64,000 bases of DNA from Watersipora subatra (lineage: Eukaryota; Bryozoa; Gymnolaemata; Cheilostomatida; Watersiporidae), in contig NC_088708.1 of NCBI RefSeq assembly GCF_963576615.1, forward strand, positions 50,765,196-50,829,195, read 5' to 3'. Each line of letters begins with the position of its first letter. Position 1 is the first letter of the stretch. Below, in pieces: positions 1-15,900 of the stretch. A model generated the notes under the pieces. The model did not search any database. It was not told where the DNA came from and saw nothing but the letters and a program-made list of their open reading frames with translations. The translations under genes and the position numbers were made by a program.

Positions 1-772
1 GCAGAGTAAGACATGGTGAATCTTTTGATACCAAATAACTGTAATGTGATTTTTGCTGCAAGTCAACCTTTAATGCTCACAGATATAAGCATCACGGAAA
101 TATTATTTCTTTAAAAGTAGTTTAATATTATCTCAAATAATTGCTATGAACTATAACACTGTTAGCGATGATCATAGAGAGACAGTACTAACAGCATAGT
201 CCTCTTGTCTCTCACTAAATTGTCAATAAGCCATGTTTCCTCCCATTTCATCTTTCTGCTTCTTGTCAGCAATCATTTCAATAGACTGATGTGGACTTGT
301 GCCAGAAAATTAGTGGATAACTCAGCCTCAAAGAGAAAGTTCGTGTAATAATTTATAGCGCGAAAGGATATCTCTTTAGTTCAGCTGATATTCTAAGCAT
401 ATTCAGGTTTTTCGTAAATAAAGTTGAAGTTTTTTACCCATGGTCACCCCAGATAACTCCTAACTAAATGCTTTATGGAAGTAAGCTGTTAGTCATTAGT
501 TAAATAACAAGCTCTGTATAATAGAAGTGTATGGCCGCAGATGAGTGTTTCTAAATAATAGTGGATAATTCCACTTTCAAAAGTCCAGGCGGCAATTTCT
601 AATATCCGTTCACTTTTGATACGTATTTTGCTACATCTAAATACATCTCCTTCCAATGTTCTTTAATAAAACTGTGCAATTAACCACAAACCTTTCTCAA
701 CCTATTTGAATCAGAAATTTTTTATTGGTTTGTACAGAAAGAAAACTTTAACTCCGTATATCTTTCTTGTAG
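1..772. other. Intron upstream of first exon in window
   Basis: No exon, repeat array or recognisable element was seen. Because exon 1 starts in phase 1, this is expected to be intron of the same gene. Confidence 0.5.
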
Positions 773-990
773 CTTACAAGGACCCATGTGACTCTGAGAA
801 TGGCTGGCATCTCGTAGATGGAAAGTGTTATCGATATTTCCAAGAAGCGCTGAACTGGCTAGAGGCCCGTCAGTCTTGTCAAAGCAACGACGCCGATCTG
901 ATAACGATAGACAGCAATAGCGAACTAGCCTTGGTTACAGAATCAGTGTCGTGTAGCAACAGGCAATCCATGTGGCTTGGGTATTCCGAT
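773..990 (+). CDS. Exon 1 in window: CTLD A, N-terminal part
   Basis: The acceptor follows a pyrimidine tract ending in TTGTAG; the exon starts in phase 1, so coding exons lie upstream of the window. It encodes the CTLD opening (PCDSENGWHLVDGKCYRYF), the helix around SWLEARQSC-like LNWLEARQSC and the WLGYSD strand. It ends in phase 0 at GAT|GTAGGT. Confidence 0.88.
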
Positions 991-3900
991 GTAGGTGTAC
1001 CATTTCAATGATGAATTTACACAAAAGTTTTGTAGATTTGATCAGAAAATATTGGTATGTTTCTATCATTTCCAATTGTTTTGGATGTATGAGGTGATCT
1101 GACTGCCAGGATGTTTCAAGATTAAACTCAACAAAACTTGATCACAGTTAAACCGCTCAGATCGAGCAAAAGTGATATTATATAACTCGCTGCCATAGTC
1201 AATATAAATAGTTAATAGTCGCCATCAGAGCTCTGTTGGTCATCAGGCCGACAGAACAGGGACGCGTAACCCTGCAACTTGAATGCAGTAGACAATATCG
1301 ACAATAGTAACGATAGCAACTAGTGACATCATTTCACACTCACTTTTCTTCAAAGCATTTTAACAGCAATCAAGATTTATTGATTTTAATCTTGAAACAA
1401 CCCGGTAGTCAGATCACATCAAACCTAGAAAAACATAATGATAGAAAATAATAGAAAAACATCATTACTTTCTGATAAAACTTACTAAAACTTTAACTAA
1501 GTTCATCTTAACATTTAAAGCTTCATTGTTCTTTTTTTTCTAATAATATAAACATTGTGTATTCTACGAACATGGAGCTTATGCCATCAGGTCGCAAGTT
1601 CATTGTCTTTTATGCCTTAAAGTGATGCTGTATAATTAACAGATGAATTCTGATCTGTTTGTCACTGTTTAGTTTTTCAAATTCCATTTTAGAGGCTTTT
1701 ATACTTCCAGCTGTCTGTTTGTAAGACACGCTACTTTGCTACACAATGAACAAAAAACCTTCAACTAATAATTTTGTAAACAATTAGGACAAACCAATTG
1801 GCACCCAAAATACAGTTAGCGATATTTCGTTATAATTCATCAGCAAACTAGAAGACTGGTGGCTCAGGATTTATCGTATGCCAATGGTATCAGAGAAATT
1901 TTTTTAAATCAACTGCTCAAAGGTAGATTTTTCGAAATCAATTGACAGAAAAATAATTTTTTGATCTGTCGCTTTCTCAAAAGTCTGTTACTCAAAAACT
2001 AACAGGTAAATTTCTCGAGCATAATCAGAATTATCTCATACGCTATATTTTATTTCCATATTCATTTTTACAAAACTATTTTATAAAAATTTAAATTTAG
2101 TTTTTCCTATTATATTTGTTTCGAGTTGTCTCAACCGGTCAAGTTTAGATGGAAGCAACGTTCACTGAGAGTAAAAATGGAACAAAGAAATTGTGTTTAA
2201 AATTTTTAGAAAATATGTATCAAAGACAAAAGAGTAAATAACAAAATTTATTGGAAATTGTGAAGCAGAATCACAAGACGATCGAAGCTAGTTAGTAGCC
2301 AACTCTGATCGTCTTGCGATCTTGCTTGAAATCGCTGCACTAAAGAAATAATAAAGGCAGTATAGCGCTTTATGAAAAGATTGTTTTGTGTGGGACTCAA
2401 ACTCGTGACATTTAAATTAGTAATCCAATACTTCATTACCTGCGCTAATCAAGAAATATCGAATGTGAGAGAATGATTGCTAAAGAAACCATTTTTTGAG
2501 CAATTGATTCCCAGAATTGGACGTTCGAGAAATTGTATTCGAGAAATTTGTCTAAAATCTAGGCTTACTTGTAGGCTTTTTATGCGTCTGAGTTTACTCA
2601 CTTTTACATGTTTACTGGCAGAGCCATGGCGATAAATTGTTCCGTTGCAGGTGAAAGTGACAGCCTGTACATTTTCCAATTGAAGTTAAAACTAAGTCTT
2701 TGCATGGAATTGTTTCCTGCGACACAAATGTAGTTTTATTAGATTTTTTAAATGTTGTCTATTATAAATTTTTATTGTCCATTGTAATCATCAACAAAAT
2801 GATGCTTTTTGTCACATCTCGAAAGAGAAAAAATAATGAAAAACTAAAATGAAATGAGAGAACATTAATTATTGAGAGAGTTTATCAAAAGTGCTTTGAA
2901 AGATGATAATCTATATAGTATTGTGGAGGAGTCGGGATAGCGAATTGTAGGTTGTAGTAACAGAAAGTTCATAAACTGAAACATACAATAGTGGATGTAG
3001 TATGTTGGTGTCATGGAATAGGAAACGATGTTGTCATATGTGTGGGAGGATAACTACAAATATTCTGGGCATCGTTTATGTAGGATTTTAAAACCTGTAA
3101 CACGAATGCAGAAATGAGCAAATTTGGGATAAGGCAAAATGTTCAAAGACTTTTTGATATGATTGGTGGATGTGTGGTGAGATATTGATATGATTGGTGG
3201 ATGTGTGGTGAGATATTGATATGATTGGTAAATGTGTGGTGAGATATTGATATGATTGGTCGATGTGTGGTGAGATATTGCTAATTTCTTTAATTTTTTG
3301 ATGCCTGTTATCAAACTACTGATCAAATATCCCAGCATTCTTAGTGAAACCTTTTATTTGCTGCACATCGGTAATACTTGGCAAACTTCAATAATTATGT
3401 TTCAATAAACATTTATTATTTTAATCTGGTTTTCGCAGGTCAATGATCTAAAAGTATTGAAATGGATTGATGGAGCCCAACCAGCAAAAGATCTATACAA
3501 ATGGGACAAAGGCAATAAGGATGCCTCCAAAGCAAAGTATGTTATATTTAATGTCAAATGTAATATAAATTTACTTTTTTATCATTAGCGCGATGTGACA
3601 TTTGATTTTAATGACAACTCATGCCAATGATGTTCACCGTGTCAGAAATAAAACACCAAAAGATGACTAGAGAAGTTCTATAAACAGAAGAACCGTGTAT
3701 GCTTAACAAAGATTAGGTTTAGAGCTGTTTTTGGAAGGAAAAATGTCAGGTTTTCTGTCTCTTTGTGTTTCTTTATCATCCATCCTGTATTTTTCACTCA
3801 CCTAAAAAAAAGTAAAAACCATATTTTGTTATCCTGTAAATTGCATACATTGTTTATATTCCAATTTGGGCTTTTTAGACCTAAAAAAATACAAAAATAG

Positions 3901-6900
3901 AAGAGGTATATTTTTGGTATGTTATATGACAAAGTATATTCGGGTCAACAAGTCTGCTTTCTATGACTGACCAGGATACAAAGGTGCAGCTGTACATTAA
4001 TATGTTGAGATGGAAGTAATATTGACCCACTTAGATTAAATTAAACTATTTTAATGCTCAAAAACTTTTCAATAATGATGTATTACGTATTCATTTTTTA
4101 TAACTTTTGGAGATTAAATTCATGGTAAGAACTTTATAAGGTCTTTGTAAAATAGGTATTACAAGGTAACACAGACATCTGAGTGAATGAATAATTATAT
4201 CTTCTCCTGTATGTATATTGATCTCCACATCAACACAGTTAAGAGGTTAAAAGGTTAAATCTTTAATAGAATACTTATTTAATAATTGTTAGTTTGGTAG
4301 TATTCTAGTTTAACAACAATAATTGTCTACAGGTATGCCAAGGGACATAATTGCGCTGCTGTTATAACACTAAACAAGAATCAGTGGGAGGTAACTAACT
4401 GTATTGGCAACGATATGGCGTACATCTGCGAAAAGGAAAAAGGTTAGTTGAACAAGTTTACTCTTCTCCATTACTTCCATCCTTTTCTGTCGCAGCCAAC
4501 CTTGACTCACAAATTCTCCTATGTTATCATATGTTACTATCTCACATATTCTCCTATGTTATCATATGTTACTATCTCACATATTCTCCTATGTTATCAT
4601 ATGTTACTATCTCACATATTCTCCTATGTTATCATATGTTACTATCTCACATATTCTCCTATGTTATCATATGTTACTATCTCACATATTCTCATATGGT
4701 ACCATATGTTACTATCCGACATATTCTCATATGTTATCATATGTTACTATCTCACACACTCTCATATGGTATCATATGTTAATATTTTACATATTCTTCT
4801 ATGTTATCATATGTTACTATCTCACATATTCTCATATGTTATCATATGTTACTATCCGACATATTCTCCTATGTTTTCATATGTTTTACAGCATAAAAAA
4901 ATCAGATTGTATCAGACCAGTTATTCTACAATGACCAATTGTAGAGAATTTCTGTTCATGTCTAATGGTTTTTCATAAGTAAATTAAGGAAATATTATAT
5001 CTGCTACACCTCAGCGTAGTTACATAAGCACATGTTTCACAAATTAATGCCTGACCTGGAGTTTTACATTCTGTAGATGATTTCTTTCTTTATGAAGTTG
5101 ATTATCTACACTATGTTACCCTTTAGTGTAGGATACAGTCTGAGCAAACAAACTTGTTCAATAAAATTCTTAAAAAACCTTTTACCTGATGGTCAACATC
5201 ATTGCAAATATTAAGATAGCATACTGGTAAAACCAATTGACTTCTTCAGGTCAGTGTCCATCTGGATGGAGACTAAAGAACGGTGTGTGTTACAAAAATT
5301 ATTACGAGAAAAGAACTTGGCCGCAAGCGAAAAAGGAGTGTGAAAAGTATGGCGCAGAACTGGCAACAGTCGACCAAGCTAAGAGCTCAAGCTTGACCAC
5401 TCTGACCCTTTTCTTTGGATATTGGGTGGGAATCTCTGGTGAGCTAACTTGTAATTATTCTAGAATATTCTGACAAAACTTTGAGCGATTGCTGTCGTTT
5501 TTTGAGATTGTTCTAGACATTTGAGACGATTAGCAAGTGCCTGGCTGTCTGCTTGGTGCCAGAAATACATGTACTATCAAAGTCATCATCGAAATACAAA
5601 ATATTGGCACTTGTATGTGTGTGTTAATGTTATTGGTCATATATATTATATGTACAAAGTTTTTAAAACTGCAAAAAAATTATTAAATAGGGAATTCAAA
5701 GCTTTTTAGTCTGAGGATTTTGCAGAGCTCTGTTTAACATAGCTTAATATCCTTCACAAAGAAAAATCCTACAACAAGAACTATATATAGATACTAGATA
5801 TATATTATATTGGGTTTGTTTACCTACAACCATTAAAATCTTAAACTTAGGAATTTTATACTTTAGTGGATTTGAACTCATGAAATTGCAACTACAAGTT
5901 TCAAAACCACGCGCCCTACCACTGAGCTATACAAGCCTCATTAATTGACACACTTATCATATATCATATACCATGTGCACACGCTAAATGGCGTATTATT
6001 TGAAACTATAAAGTCTGTTAGCTCTATGAAACGAAATGCTTTTTCATGTTTTCGTGAACTTCTATTTCCGATTTTTCATAAGGTTCAATTGATAAATCTT
6101 GGTGAAGGCCAATACTTTTCACTCGGACAATTGTATTATCTCAAGTAGAAATAGCCTCTATATTCTCTCTTCATTCGGTCAGACAAAGACAGTACAATAT
6201 CTCATTTTTACATATGCACCAGTATCGAGAGGTACCGGTATGGTCGTATTCAGAGTTTTGATGGATAGCTGTTGGTGGAAGAGCAACTTTTTTATACAGA
6301 CATTTCTATGCACGAATTGTTATTGTTAATTCAACATATTCAGGATTTTTAATTTGTTTTCTCTGTTTGTATTTATTGTATCATTGCCAAATCATCCCTT
6401 ATTGTAATTGTAGCAAAACCGATTTAATTTAGCTATTACTTGCTAATTATTTCACATTTACATTTAAACACATTTACAGTTGTTTTCATTTTTTATTTGA
6501 TCTGCACAAAACATTTTTCTGATAATATGAAGTTTAAAAGTTAGAATGGGAACTGTGGTTATATGGTAAATAAAATATAAAAAAAATTTCAAAGACTTTT
6601 ATTAGTAGAGAATTAGATAGTGTACTTATCTTTTGTCAGCTACTGTCAGTTTCTTGCTTCATCAGGCTGTAGATCTCAACTTCATTCTATGCTGAACACT
6701 GTGGTTTTAGTTTTAGGTATGATTAAAATTAATATACAGTATATTTAGTGTCAAATTAAATACTTACTTAAAGGATAATTACGTAAGTACAGCTAATAAA
6801 GAGTGCTCAACACAAAGTATGGAGCTAATTCTATAGTTAGTTTGAAGAATGGTTGTTACATATCTCTCAGTTACTGTCAGTTTCAGTGACAGGTTCTGTC

Positions 6901-9900
6901 CTCTCATCAGTCTGTACTCTAGAATAAATGTACACATAGGTCCATACTTTATGTTGAGCTGTCTTTATTAGCACTACTTAAGGCATTTTCTTTTAGACGA
7001 TTATTTGCTACTACATAGCATATTTATATATGTATATGGAGTGTAGCATATTTATATATGTATATGGAGTGTAGCATATTTATATATGTATATGGAGTGT
7101 AGCATATTTATATATGTATATGGAGTGTAGCATATTTATATATGTATATGGAGTGTAGCATATTTATATATGTATATGGAGTGTAGCATATTTATATATG
7201 TATATGGAGTGTAGCATATTTATATATGTATATGGAGTGTAGCATATTTATATATGTATATGGAGTGTAGCATATTTATATATGTATATGGAGTGTAGCA
7301 TATTTATATATGTATATGGAGTGTAGCATATTTATATATGTATATGGAGTGTAGCATATTTATATATGTATATGGAGTGTAGCATATTTATATATGTATA
7401 TGGAGTGTAGCATATTTATATATGTATATGGAGTGTAGCATATTTATATATGTATATGGAGTGTAGCATATTTATATATGTATATGGAGTGTAGCATATT
7501 TATATATGTATATGGAGTGTAGCATATTTATATATGTATATGGAGTGTAGCATATTTATATATGTATATGGAGTGTAGCATATTTATATATGTATATGGA
7601 GTGTAGCATATTTATATATGTATATGGAGTGTAGCATATTTATATATGTATATGGAGTGTAGCATATTTATATATGTATATGGAGTGTAGCATATTTATA
7701 TATGTATATGGAGTGTAGCATATTTATATATGTATATGGAGTGTAGCATATTTATATATGTATATGGAGTGTAGCATATTTATATATGTATATGGAGTGT
7801 AGCATATTTATATATGTATATGGAGTGTAGCATATTTATATATGTATATGGAGTGTAGCATATTTATATATGTATATGGAGTGTAGCATATTTATATATG
7901 TATATGGAGTGTAGCATATTTATATATGTATATGGAGTGTAGCATATTTATATATGTATATGGAGTGTAGCATATTTATATATGTATATGGAGTGTAGCA
8001 TATTTATATATGTATATGGAGTGTAGCATATTTATATATGTATATGGAGTGTAGCATATTTATATATGTATATGGAGTGTAGCATATTTATATATGTATA
8101 TGGAGTGTAGCATATTTATATATGTATATGGAGTGTAGCATATTTATATATGTATATGGAGTGTAGCATATTTATATATGTATATGGAGTGTAGCATATT
8201 TATATATGTATATGGAGTGTAGCATATTTATATATGTATATGGAGTGTAGCATATTTATATATGTATATGGAGTGTAGCATATTTATATATGTATATGGA
8301 GTGTAGCATATTTATATATGTATATGGAGTGTAGCATATTTATATATGTATATGGAGTGTAGCATATTTATATATGTATATGGAGTGTAGCATATTTATA
8401 TATGTATATGGAGTGTAGCATATTTATATATGTATATGGAGTGTAGCATATTTATATATGTATATGGAGTGTAGCATATTTATATATGTATATGGAGTGT
8501 AGCATATTTATATATGTATATGGAGTGTAGCATATTTATATATGTATATGGAGTGTAGCATATTTATATATGTATATGGAGTGTAGCATATTTATATATG
8601 TATATGGAGTGTAGCATATTTATATATGTATATGGAGTGTAGCATATTTATATATGTATATGGAGTGTAGCATATTTATATATGTATATGGAGTGTAGCA
8701 TATTTATATATGTATATGGAGTGTAGCATATTTATATATGTATATGGAGTGTAGCATATTTATATATGTATATGGAGTGTAGCATATTTATATATGTATA
8801 TGGAGTGTAGCATATTTATATATGTATATGGAGTGTAGCATATTTATATATGTATATGGAGTGTAGCATATTTATATATGTATATGGAGTGTAGCATATT
8901 TATATATGTATATGGAGTGTAGCATATTTATATATGTATATGGAGTGTAGCATATTTATATATGTATATGGAGTGTAGCATATTTATATATGTATATGGA
9001 GTGTAGCATATTTATATATGTATATGGAGTGTAGCATATTTATATATGTATATGGAGTGTAGCATATTTATATATGTATATGGAGTGTAGCATATTTATA
9101 TATGTATATGGAGTGTAGCATATTTATATATGTATATGGAGTGTAGCATATTTATATATGTATATGGAGTGTAGCATATTTATATATGTATATGGAGTGT
9201 AGCATATTTATATATGTATATGGAGTGTAGCATATTTATATATGTATATGGAGTGTAGCATATTTATATATGTATATGGAGTGTAGCATATTTATATATG
9301 TATATGGAGTGTAGCATATTTATATATGTATATGGAGTGTAGCATATTTATATATGTATATGGAGTGTAGCATATTTATATATGTATATGGAGTGTAGCA
9401 TATTTATATATGTATATGGAGTGTAGCATATTTATATATGTATATGGAGTGTAGCATATTTATATATGTATATGGAGTGTAGCATATTTATATATGTATA
9501 TGGAGTGTAGCATATTTATATATGTATATGGAGTGTAGCATATTTATATATGTATATGGAGTGTAGCATATTTATATATGTATATGGAGTGTAGCATATT
9601 TATATATGTATATGGAGTGTAGCATATTTATATATGTATATGGAGTGTAGCATATTTATATATGTATATGGAGTGTAGCATATTTATATATGTATATGGA
9701 GTGTAGCATATTTATATATGTATATGGAGTGTAGCATATTTATATATGTATATGGAGTGTAGCATATTTATATATGTATATGGAGTGTAGCATATTTATA
9801 TATGTATATGGAGTGTAGCATATTTATATATGTATATGGAGTGTAGCATATTTATATATGTATATGGAGTGTAGCATATTTATATATGTATATGGAGTGT

Positions 9901-12900
9901 AGCATATTTATATATGTATATGGAGTGTAGCATATTTATATATGTATATGGAGTGTAGCATATTTATATATGTATATGGAGTGTAGCATATTTATATATG
10001 TATATGGAGTGTAGCATATTTATATATGTATATGGAGTGTAGCATATTTATATATGTATATGGAGTGTAGCATATTTATATATGTATATGGAGTGTAGCA
10101 TATTTATATATGTATATGGAGTGTAGCATATTTATATATGTATATGGAGTGTAGCATATTTATATATGTATATGGAGTGTAGCATATTTATATATGTATA
10201 TGGAGTGTAGCATATTTATATATGTATATGGAGTGTAGCATATTTATATATGTATATGGAGTGTAGCATATTTATATATGTATATGGAGTGTAGCATATT
10301 TATATATGTATATGGAGTGTAGCATATTTATATATGTATATGGAGTGTAGCATATTTATATATGTATATGGAGTGTAGCATATTTATATATGTATATGGA
10401 GTGTAGCATATTTATATATGTATATGGAGTGTAGCATATTTATATATGTATATGGAGTGTAGCATATTTATATATGTATATGGAGTGTAGCATATTTATA
10501 TATGTATATGGAGTGTAGCATATTTATATATGTATATGGAGTGTAGCATATTTATATATGTATATGGAGTGTAGCATATTTATATATGTATATGGAGTGT
10601 AGCATATTTATATATGTATATGGAGTGTAGCATATTTATATATGTATATGGAGTGTAGCATATTTATATATGTATATGGAGTGTAGCATATTTATATATG
10701 TATATGGAGTGTAGCATATTTATATATGTATATGGAGTGTAGCATATTTATATATGTATATGGAGTGTAGCATATTTATATATGTATATGGAGTGTAGCA
10801 TATTTATATATGTATATGGAGTGTAGCATATTTATATATGTATATGGAGTGTAGCATATTTATATATGTATATGGAGTGTAGCATATTTATATATGTATA
10901 TGGAGTGTAGCATATTTATATATGTATATGGAGTGTAGCATATTTATATATGTATATGGAGTGTAGCATATTTATATATGTATATGGAGTGTAGCATATT
11001 TATATATGTATATGGAGTGTAGCATATTTATATATGTATATGGAGTGTAGCATATTTATATATGTATATGGAGTGTAGCATATTTATATATGTATATGGA
11101 GTGTAGCATATTTATATATGTATATGGAGTGTAGCATATTTATATATGTATATGGAGTGTAGCATATTTATATATGTATATGGAGTGTAGCAAAGTCAGG
11201 AATTAAGATGTAGTTTTTAACATTCCAATAGCCCTTGTACTAAGGGCAGACCAATGGAGGCAAATCTATTATAATTTTTTGTGTTAATTCGAGCAAGAGA
11301 CATTTATTACTGTAAAAATAGGATAAATTCTCACACCTTTATATAAAAAATTTATTAGCACACAACTTTATGAGGTTCTGTTTGAGGATTGTAATTCCTT
11401 CTTTTTGCCGACACCACCCTCTCATCGACAGCGACAAAGTGCTTGTTAGCTTGTCATTATTTTGGCTCACAGTTTTCTCTTTTGACTTATTTATTGTTGT
11501 CATCCATCTCCCTTACTCATCAATTTATATATAATCTTCACAGACAGAGCTACCGATGGTCAGTTTGCTGATCTGAGGGGAAACCTAGTATCAACACAGA
11601 CGCTGCCGGCTCAGAAGCCTAATCAAATTATGGAGTGTGGAGTCTGTAAGTCGCTGTTCTAGCCTCATGACCTGTAATGCATTATATTGAAATACTTTTG
11701 CCAGAATAAAGGTACTTCACTGCTACTGCCTTCAAATATTGACTAAACCAGAGGCTTTGAACACTAAAATTTTAATGTTAACACACAGAAAAACGCCTTA
11801 AAAACAACATTTGTTTTCATTTCTAACAAATCTTTTTTTTAAACTAGTTTTCGCAACCTTGACTTTCTTCGGAGTGATTTAAAAGTCTTTTTTAAACTTT
11901 ACCAATGCCGTGTATAAACAGTCCTTTGCAATTTATGAAAACTGTACATATGATAATCACCAGCAGCCAATTTCTCTTGAAATAGGAGATTTTTCCTAGT
12001 CCAAGGCTTAACAGTAGGCAGTTATTGTTCTTATAGCGGTTACACTTTTTTCATTAATTAAGCTTACTAGATATAGGCCTACCCTGTTCTACAAGTCCTT
12101 GATTTTATTTATAATTGTTGGTTTACACGTATTTCAAGGATTAATACTTCGCTACCATTAACTATTCCGTATTGAATTATATTTGCCCAAAATCTCACAT
12201 CGCTCATTAATAGATTGAGTCGGTGACTTTAGTACTTGCATTGTTGTACTTTAGTACTTGCACTGTTGTACTTTAGTACTTACGCTGTTGTACTTTAGTA
12301 CTTGCACTGTTGTACTTTAGTACTTGCACTGTTGTACTTTAGTACTTGCACTGTTGTACTTTAGTACTTGCACTGTTGTACTTCAGTACTTGCACTGTTA
12401 TACTTTAGTACTTGCACTGTTGTTCTTTAGTACTTGCACTGTTGTACTTTAGTACTTGCACTGTTGTACTTTTAGTACTTGTACTGTTGTACTTTAGTAC
12501 TTGCACTGTTGTACTTTAGTACTTGCGCTGTTATACTTTAGTACTTGCGCTGTTATACTTTAGTACTTGCACTGTTGTTCTTTAGTACTTGCACTGTTGT
12601 ACTTTAGTACTTGCACTGTTGTACTTTAGTACTTGCACTGTTGTACTTTTAGTACTTGTACTGTTGTACTTTAGTACTTGCACTGTTGTACTTTAGTACT
12701 TGCGCTGTTATACTTTAGTACTTGCGCTGTTATACTTTAGTACTTGCACTGTTGTACTTCTAAGATTTTGACCAAAAAATATGCATTCTAAAACTTTCAT
12801 TTTTAATACTGTAACAGCAGTTTCAGCTGATTTGTTATCAGGCTGCAACAATCATGTCTGTGCAATGTGGATGGTTATATCAGGCAGTGTGTCATTACCC

Positions 12901-15900
12901 TTTACATATTACAAGCTTAGAGGCAATGAAATTCTTTGGGGAGGAGTCTGGGATAAATATCGTAAATTGCATTTTATGAGAACTTCATAGATATGCTGTT
13001 GGTACAAAATATTTTAAAATTACTGGAACTTTCAAAAAGGAGTCACATTATTTAAATCCCGTTAGAGGTCATAGATTCAAAATGTGAAACTGTTTAGATA
13101 GAGAACAGAATGGAGAAAGTTTTGTCCTGTAACAACAGACAAGCAGCATTCAATTCCTCATTCTAAGTAGTTCTATTTTTACTGTCATTAAGTTGATATC
13201 AGCAGAATTTTATCTATAAAATGTGTCAGAGATGTTTGAGTAAAGTATAGCAAGAATACCTGTCATGCCATCTAATCTACGGCTAAGCCTAAGAATAATT
13301 GACCAGCCACGCATAATATATCCATGAGGTTTCTTGGCTAGAGTTTTGTTGAATCAGAAAGGTTGGTCAGAGCTGTAGTATTCATTGAGCAATGGTTGCT
13401 AGGCTGAAGCAATGGTTGCTAGGCTGAAGCAATGGTTGCTAGGCTGAAGCAATGGTTGCTAGGCTGAAACAATGGATGCCTAAAGGAAAAAAAGTTAGAA
13501 GCTACTTTTTAGTTATTGATTGCCATTATTTATGCAGAAGAATATTTCTTATTAAGAACAAATGATGCATCTTATTTAGATGCATCATTTTATCTGCGTA
13601 TATATAATATTATACGCATATAATATATGCTTAAATACTATATTAGCAGTTGTACGCGACAGCGGCATCAGTACTCTCCTAACTTTTTAGTCATCGCTCT
13701 CGGTGATCTTGTTCTGAGGGACTCAATTTTTAATATTCATCCAACTTGTTATACTTAGTACTGAAAAAAGAATGTAGGCTAAGGAACAGTTCTGATGGAT
13801 AACTAACAGCTTGTGTTGTTAAGTACACTTTATATATAAGTTACATAAATATGTATGTACATGTACATTAGAACTTACTTTATTTAAAACCCAGTTATAT
13901 TCTGTGGTGACTCAATTTTAGTGCAGAATAGAATTTGCTGACTCGTGCTGACTGAGTCAAGTTGAAGCGACTGTATGTCTATTGTTTCAGACAAGAGCAA
14001 CAGTCTTCAGGTCACTGATTGCTATTCCACTAACTACTTCACTTGCTACGGTGCTTTGGCAGCAGTACAAGCAACAGCTGCTACAGAAAAACCAGGTGAG
14101 TGCACGTTTAAATATGTCATCAATTGAAAGCGGTAGAATTACTTATCCATCTAATGTCATCTGAAGGTCACTAATGTTTTATAGTATTTGTAAAACTTTC
14201 TTGCATTTTCATCGTGAAAAGCACTATTGTTAGATTGATCATAATACCACAACATTTGCGATAAGATTATACTGCCAGATTTTGTTGTGGAAAAGTTTTG
14301 TTAAAACTAAAGCTAACTCCTTAGAATTTACAAAAAATTTTAAGCATAAATGTATAAAAGATTTTGATTGCCTTGTTAGAAATATTTTTAAGATTTTAAA
14401 GCGCCACACAAAAAATTGGAAAAAAGCTATCGAATTAGAATATTTCTGATTTAGTATTCACAACGATTTTTAGCTGTTCATTTGTTTGTTCAAGTTTAGG
14501 TTTTGACATCATAACTGTTTGTGGTCACCCAATATCTTTGGTAAGAATGGTTTGTCATAGAGAAGAATAGTTTTAACTCATATATTCATAGATGGTCTCC
14601 GATGTTTTAATGACTGGACTAAGAATGGGGAAACCTGCTATCAGAGGTTTTCCGAGCAGATCAAATACAAGGAAGCTCAAACAGCGTGCGCTACTCACAC
14701 TACCATTCTTAAGGGTACCACTTATACTTCGGCACTCCTCAAGATTGACAACGTAGAGGAAATGGATTTCCTAATTGGTATGATTTTTTCATTTGACCTC
14801 AAAAGGAGTTATCTGTTCATGGCATTTCCCCTATAATTTGCGCAATGCAATCATCTATGCGACAAGCACTCAAAGAAGGTGTTGCTAGATTGGTTTAGGC
14901 CTGCACTCATCCTTCAAACAACAAAAAGTTGTTGATGCCTGATTGCAGTATAGTGGAAATCTAGTAGGGGCCTACATGCTTATCTGTTAGCTTAGTTTTG
15001 AAAGGAGAGAGATAGATATACAATGAGCAATAAGCTATAACTACGTCGTGAAATTATAAATATGTATTACCTAAATATTGATTTGCAGATGATCCGCTAC
15101 TACTCAATACACAGACTTATATCGGGCTGGATGACCTCAAGACTACTAAAACCTTTCTCTGGAATGATGGAACAACTCCCAATTTTCTTAACTGGGCACC
15201 CGGTGAGCCCAACAACTACAAAAAGCAAAATGAGCACTGCGCAGAGGTATGACAATTCTAAATATCTTTGAACTACCTGGTAGTTGAAGTTACTTTTATA
15301 AAATTGGCATGATTTTATTTACTACTGGCTGAATACCCGGCCTTGCTCGGGTGATACAAAACAGCTTATAAACAATGACAAATAATGAAGTTGCCATTGG
15401 CTAAGTTGACTAATAAGCCTATAGAAAAATTAGCTAATTGTCCAAATTGAGTGACTTGAGCTTGTCTAAATCTTTTCTATAACCAGAGCAGTGAAGTAAT
15501 CTTGTAATCGTTATACATGGCTTCATGATCTCTCACACAATCATGATTGCCATGAATTGATCATGAAGTAGTAACTAACTTGTAATCGTTATACATGGCT
15601 TCGTGATCTCTCACACAATCATGATTGCCATGAATTGATCATGAAGTAGTAACTAACTTGTAATCGTTATACATGGCTTCATGATCTCTCACACAATCAT
15701 GATTGCCATGAATTGATCATGAAGTAGTAACTAACTTGTAATCGTTATACATGGCTTCGTGATCTCTCACACAATCATGATTGCCATGAATTGATCATGA
15801 AGTAGTAACTAATAGCAGTTTAGCAAGCGCTTCAATAATGCTTATTTCAACCGGTGTAATGAGTGTTACTACAATTATTCTGTTGTATAGCAATGCAGGC

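Larger units (their letters stand above)
12760..13990. other. Intron 5, second part
   Basis: No exon was found. It holds a 20-bp tandem repeat (13388-13475) and a perfect hairpin (13560-13590). Confidence 0.5.

Noticed and set aside
4448..4978. Overlapping ORFs of 83-176 codons on the plus strand
   Set aside because: They lie wholly in the 35-bp minisatellite in intron 3 and arise because the unit has no stop in any frame.
5865..5945. Functional tRNA gene on the minus strand
   Set aside because: A and B boxes are good but the acceptor and anticodon arms do not pair convincingly; a SINE head or tRNA pseudogene fits better.
7017..11192. CRISPR-like array
   Set aside because: Repeats are head to tail with no unique spacers, in an animal intron.
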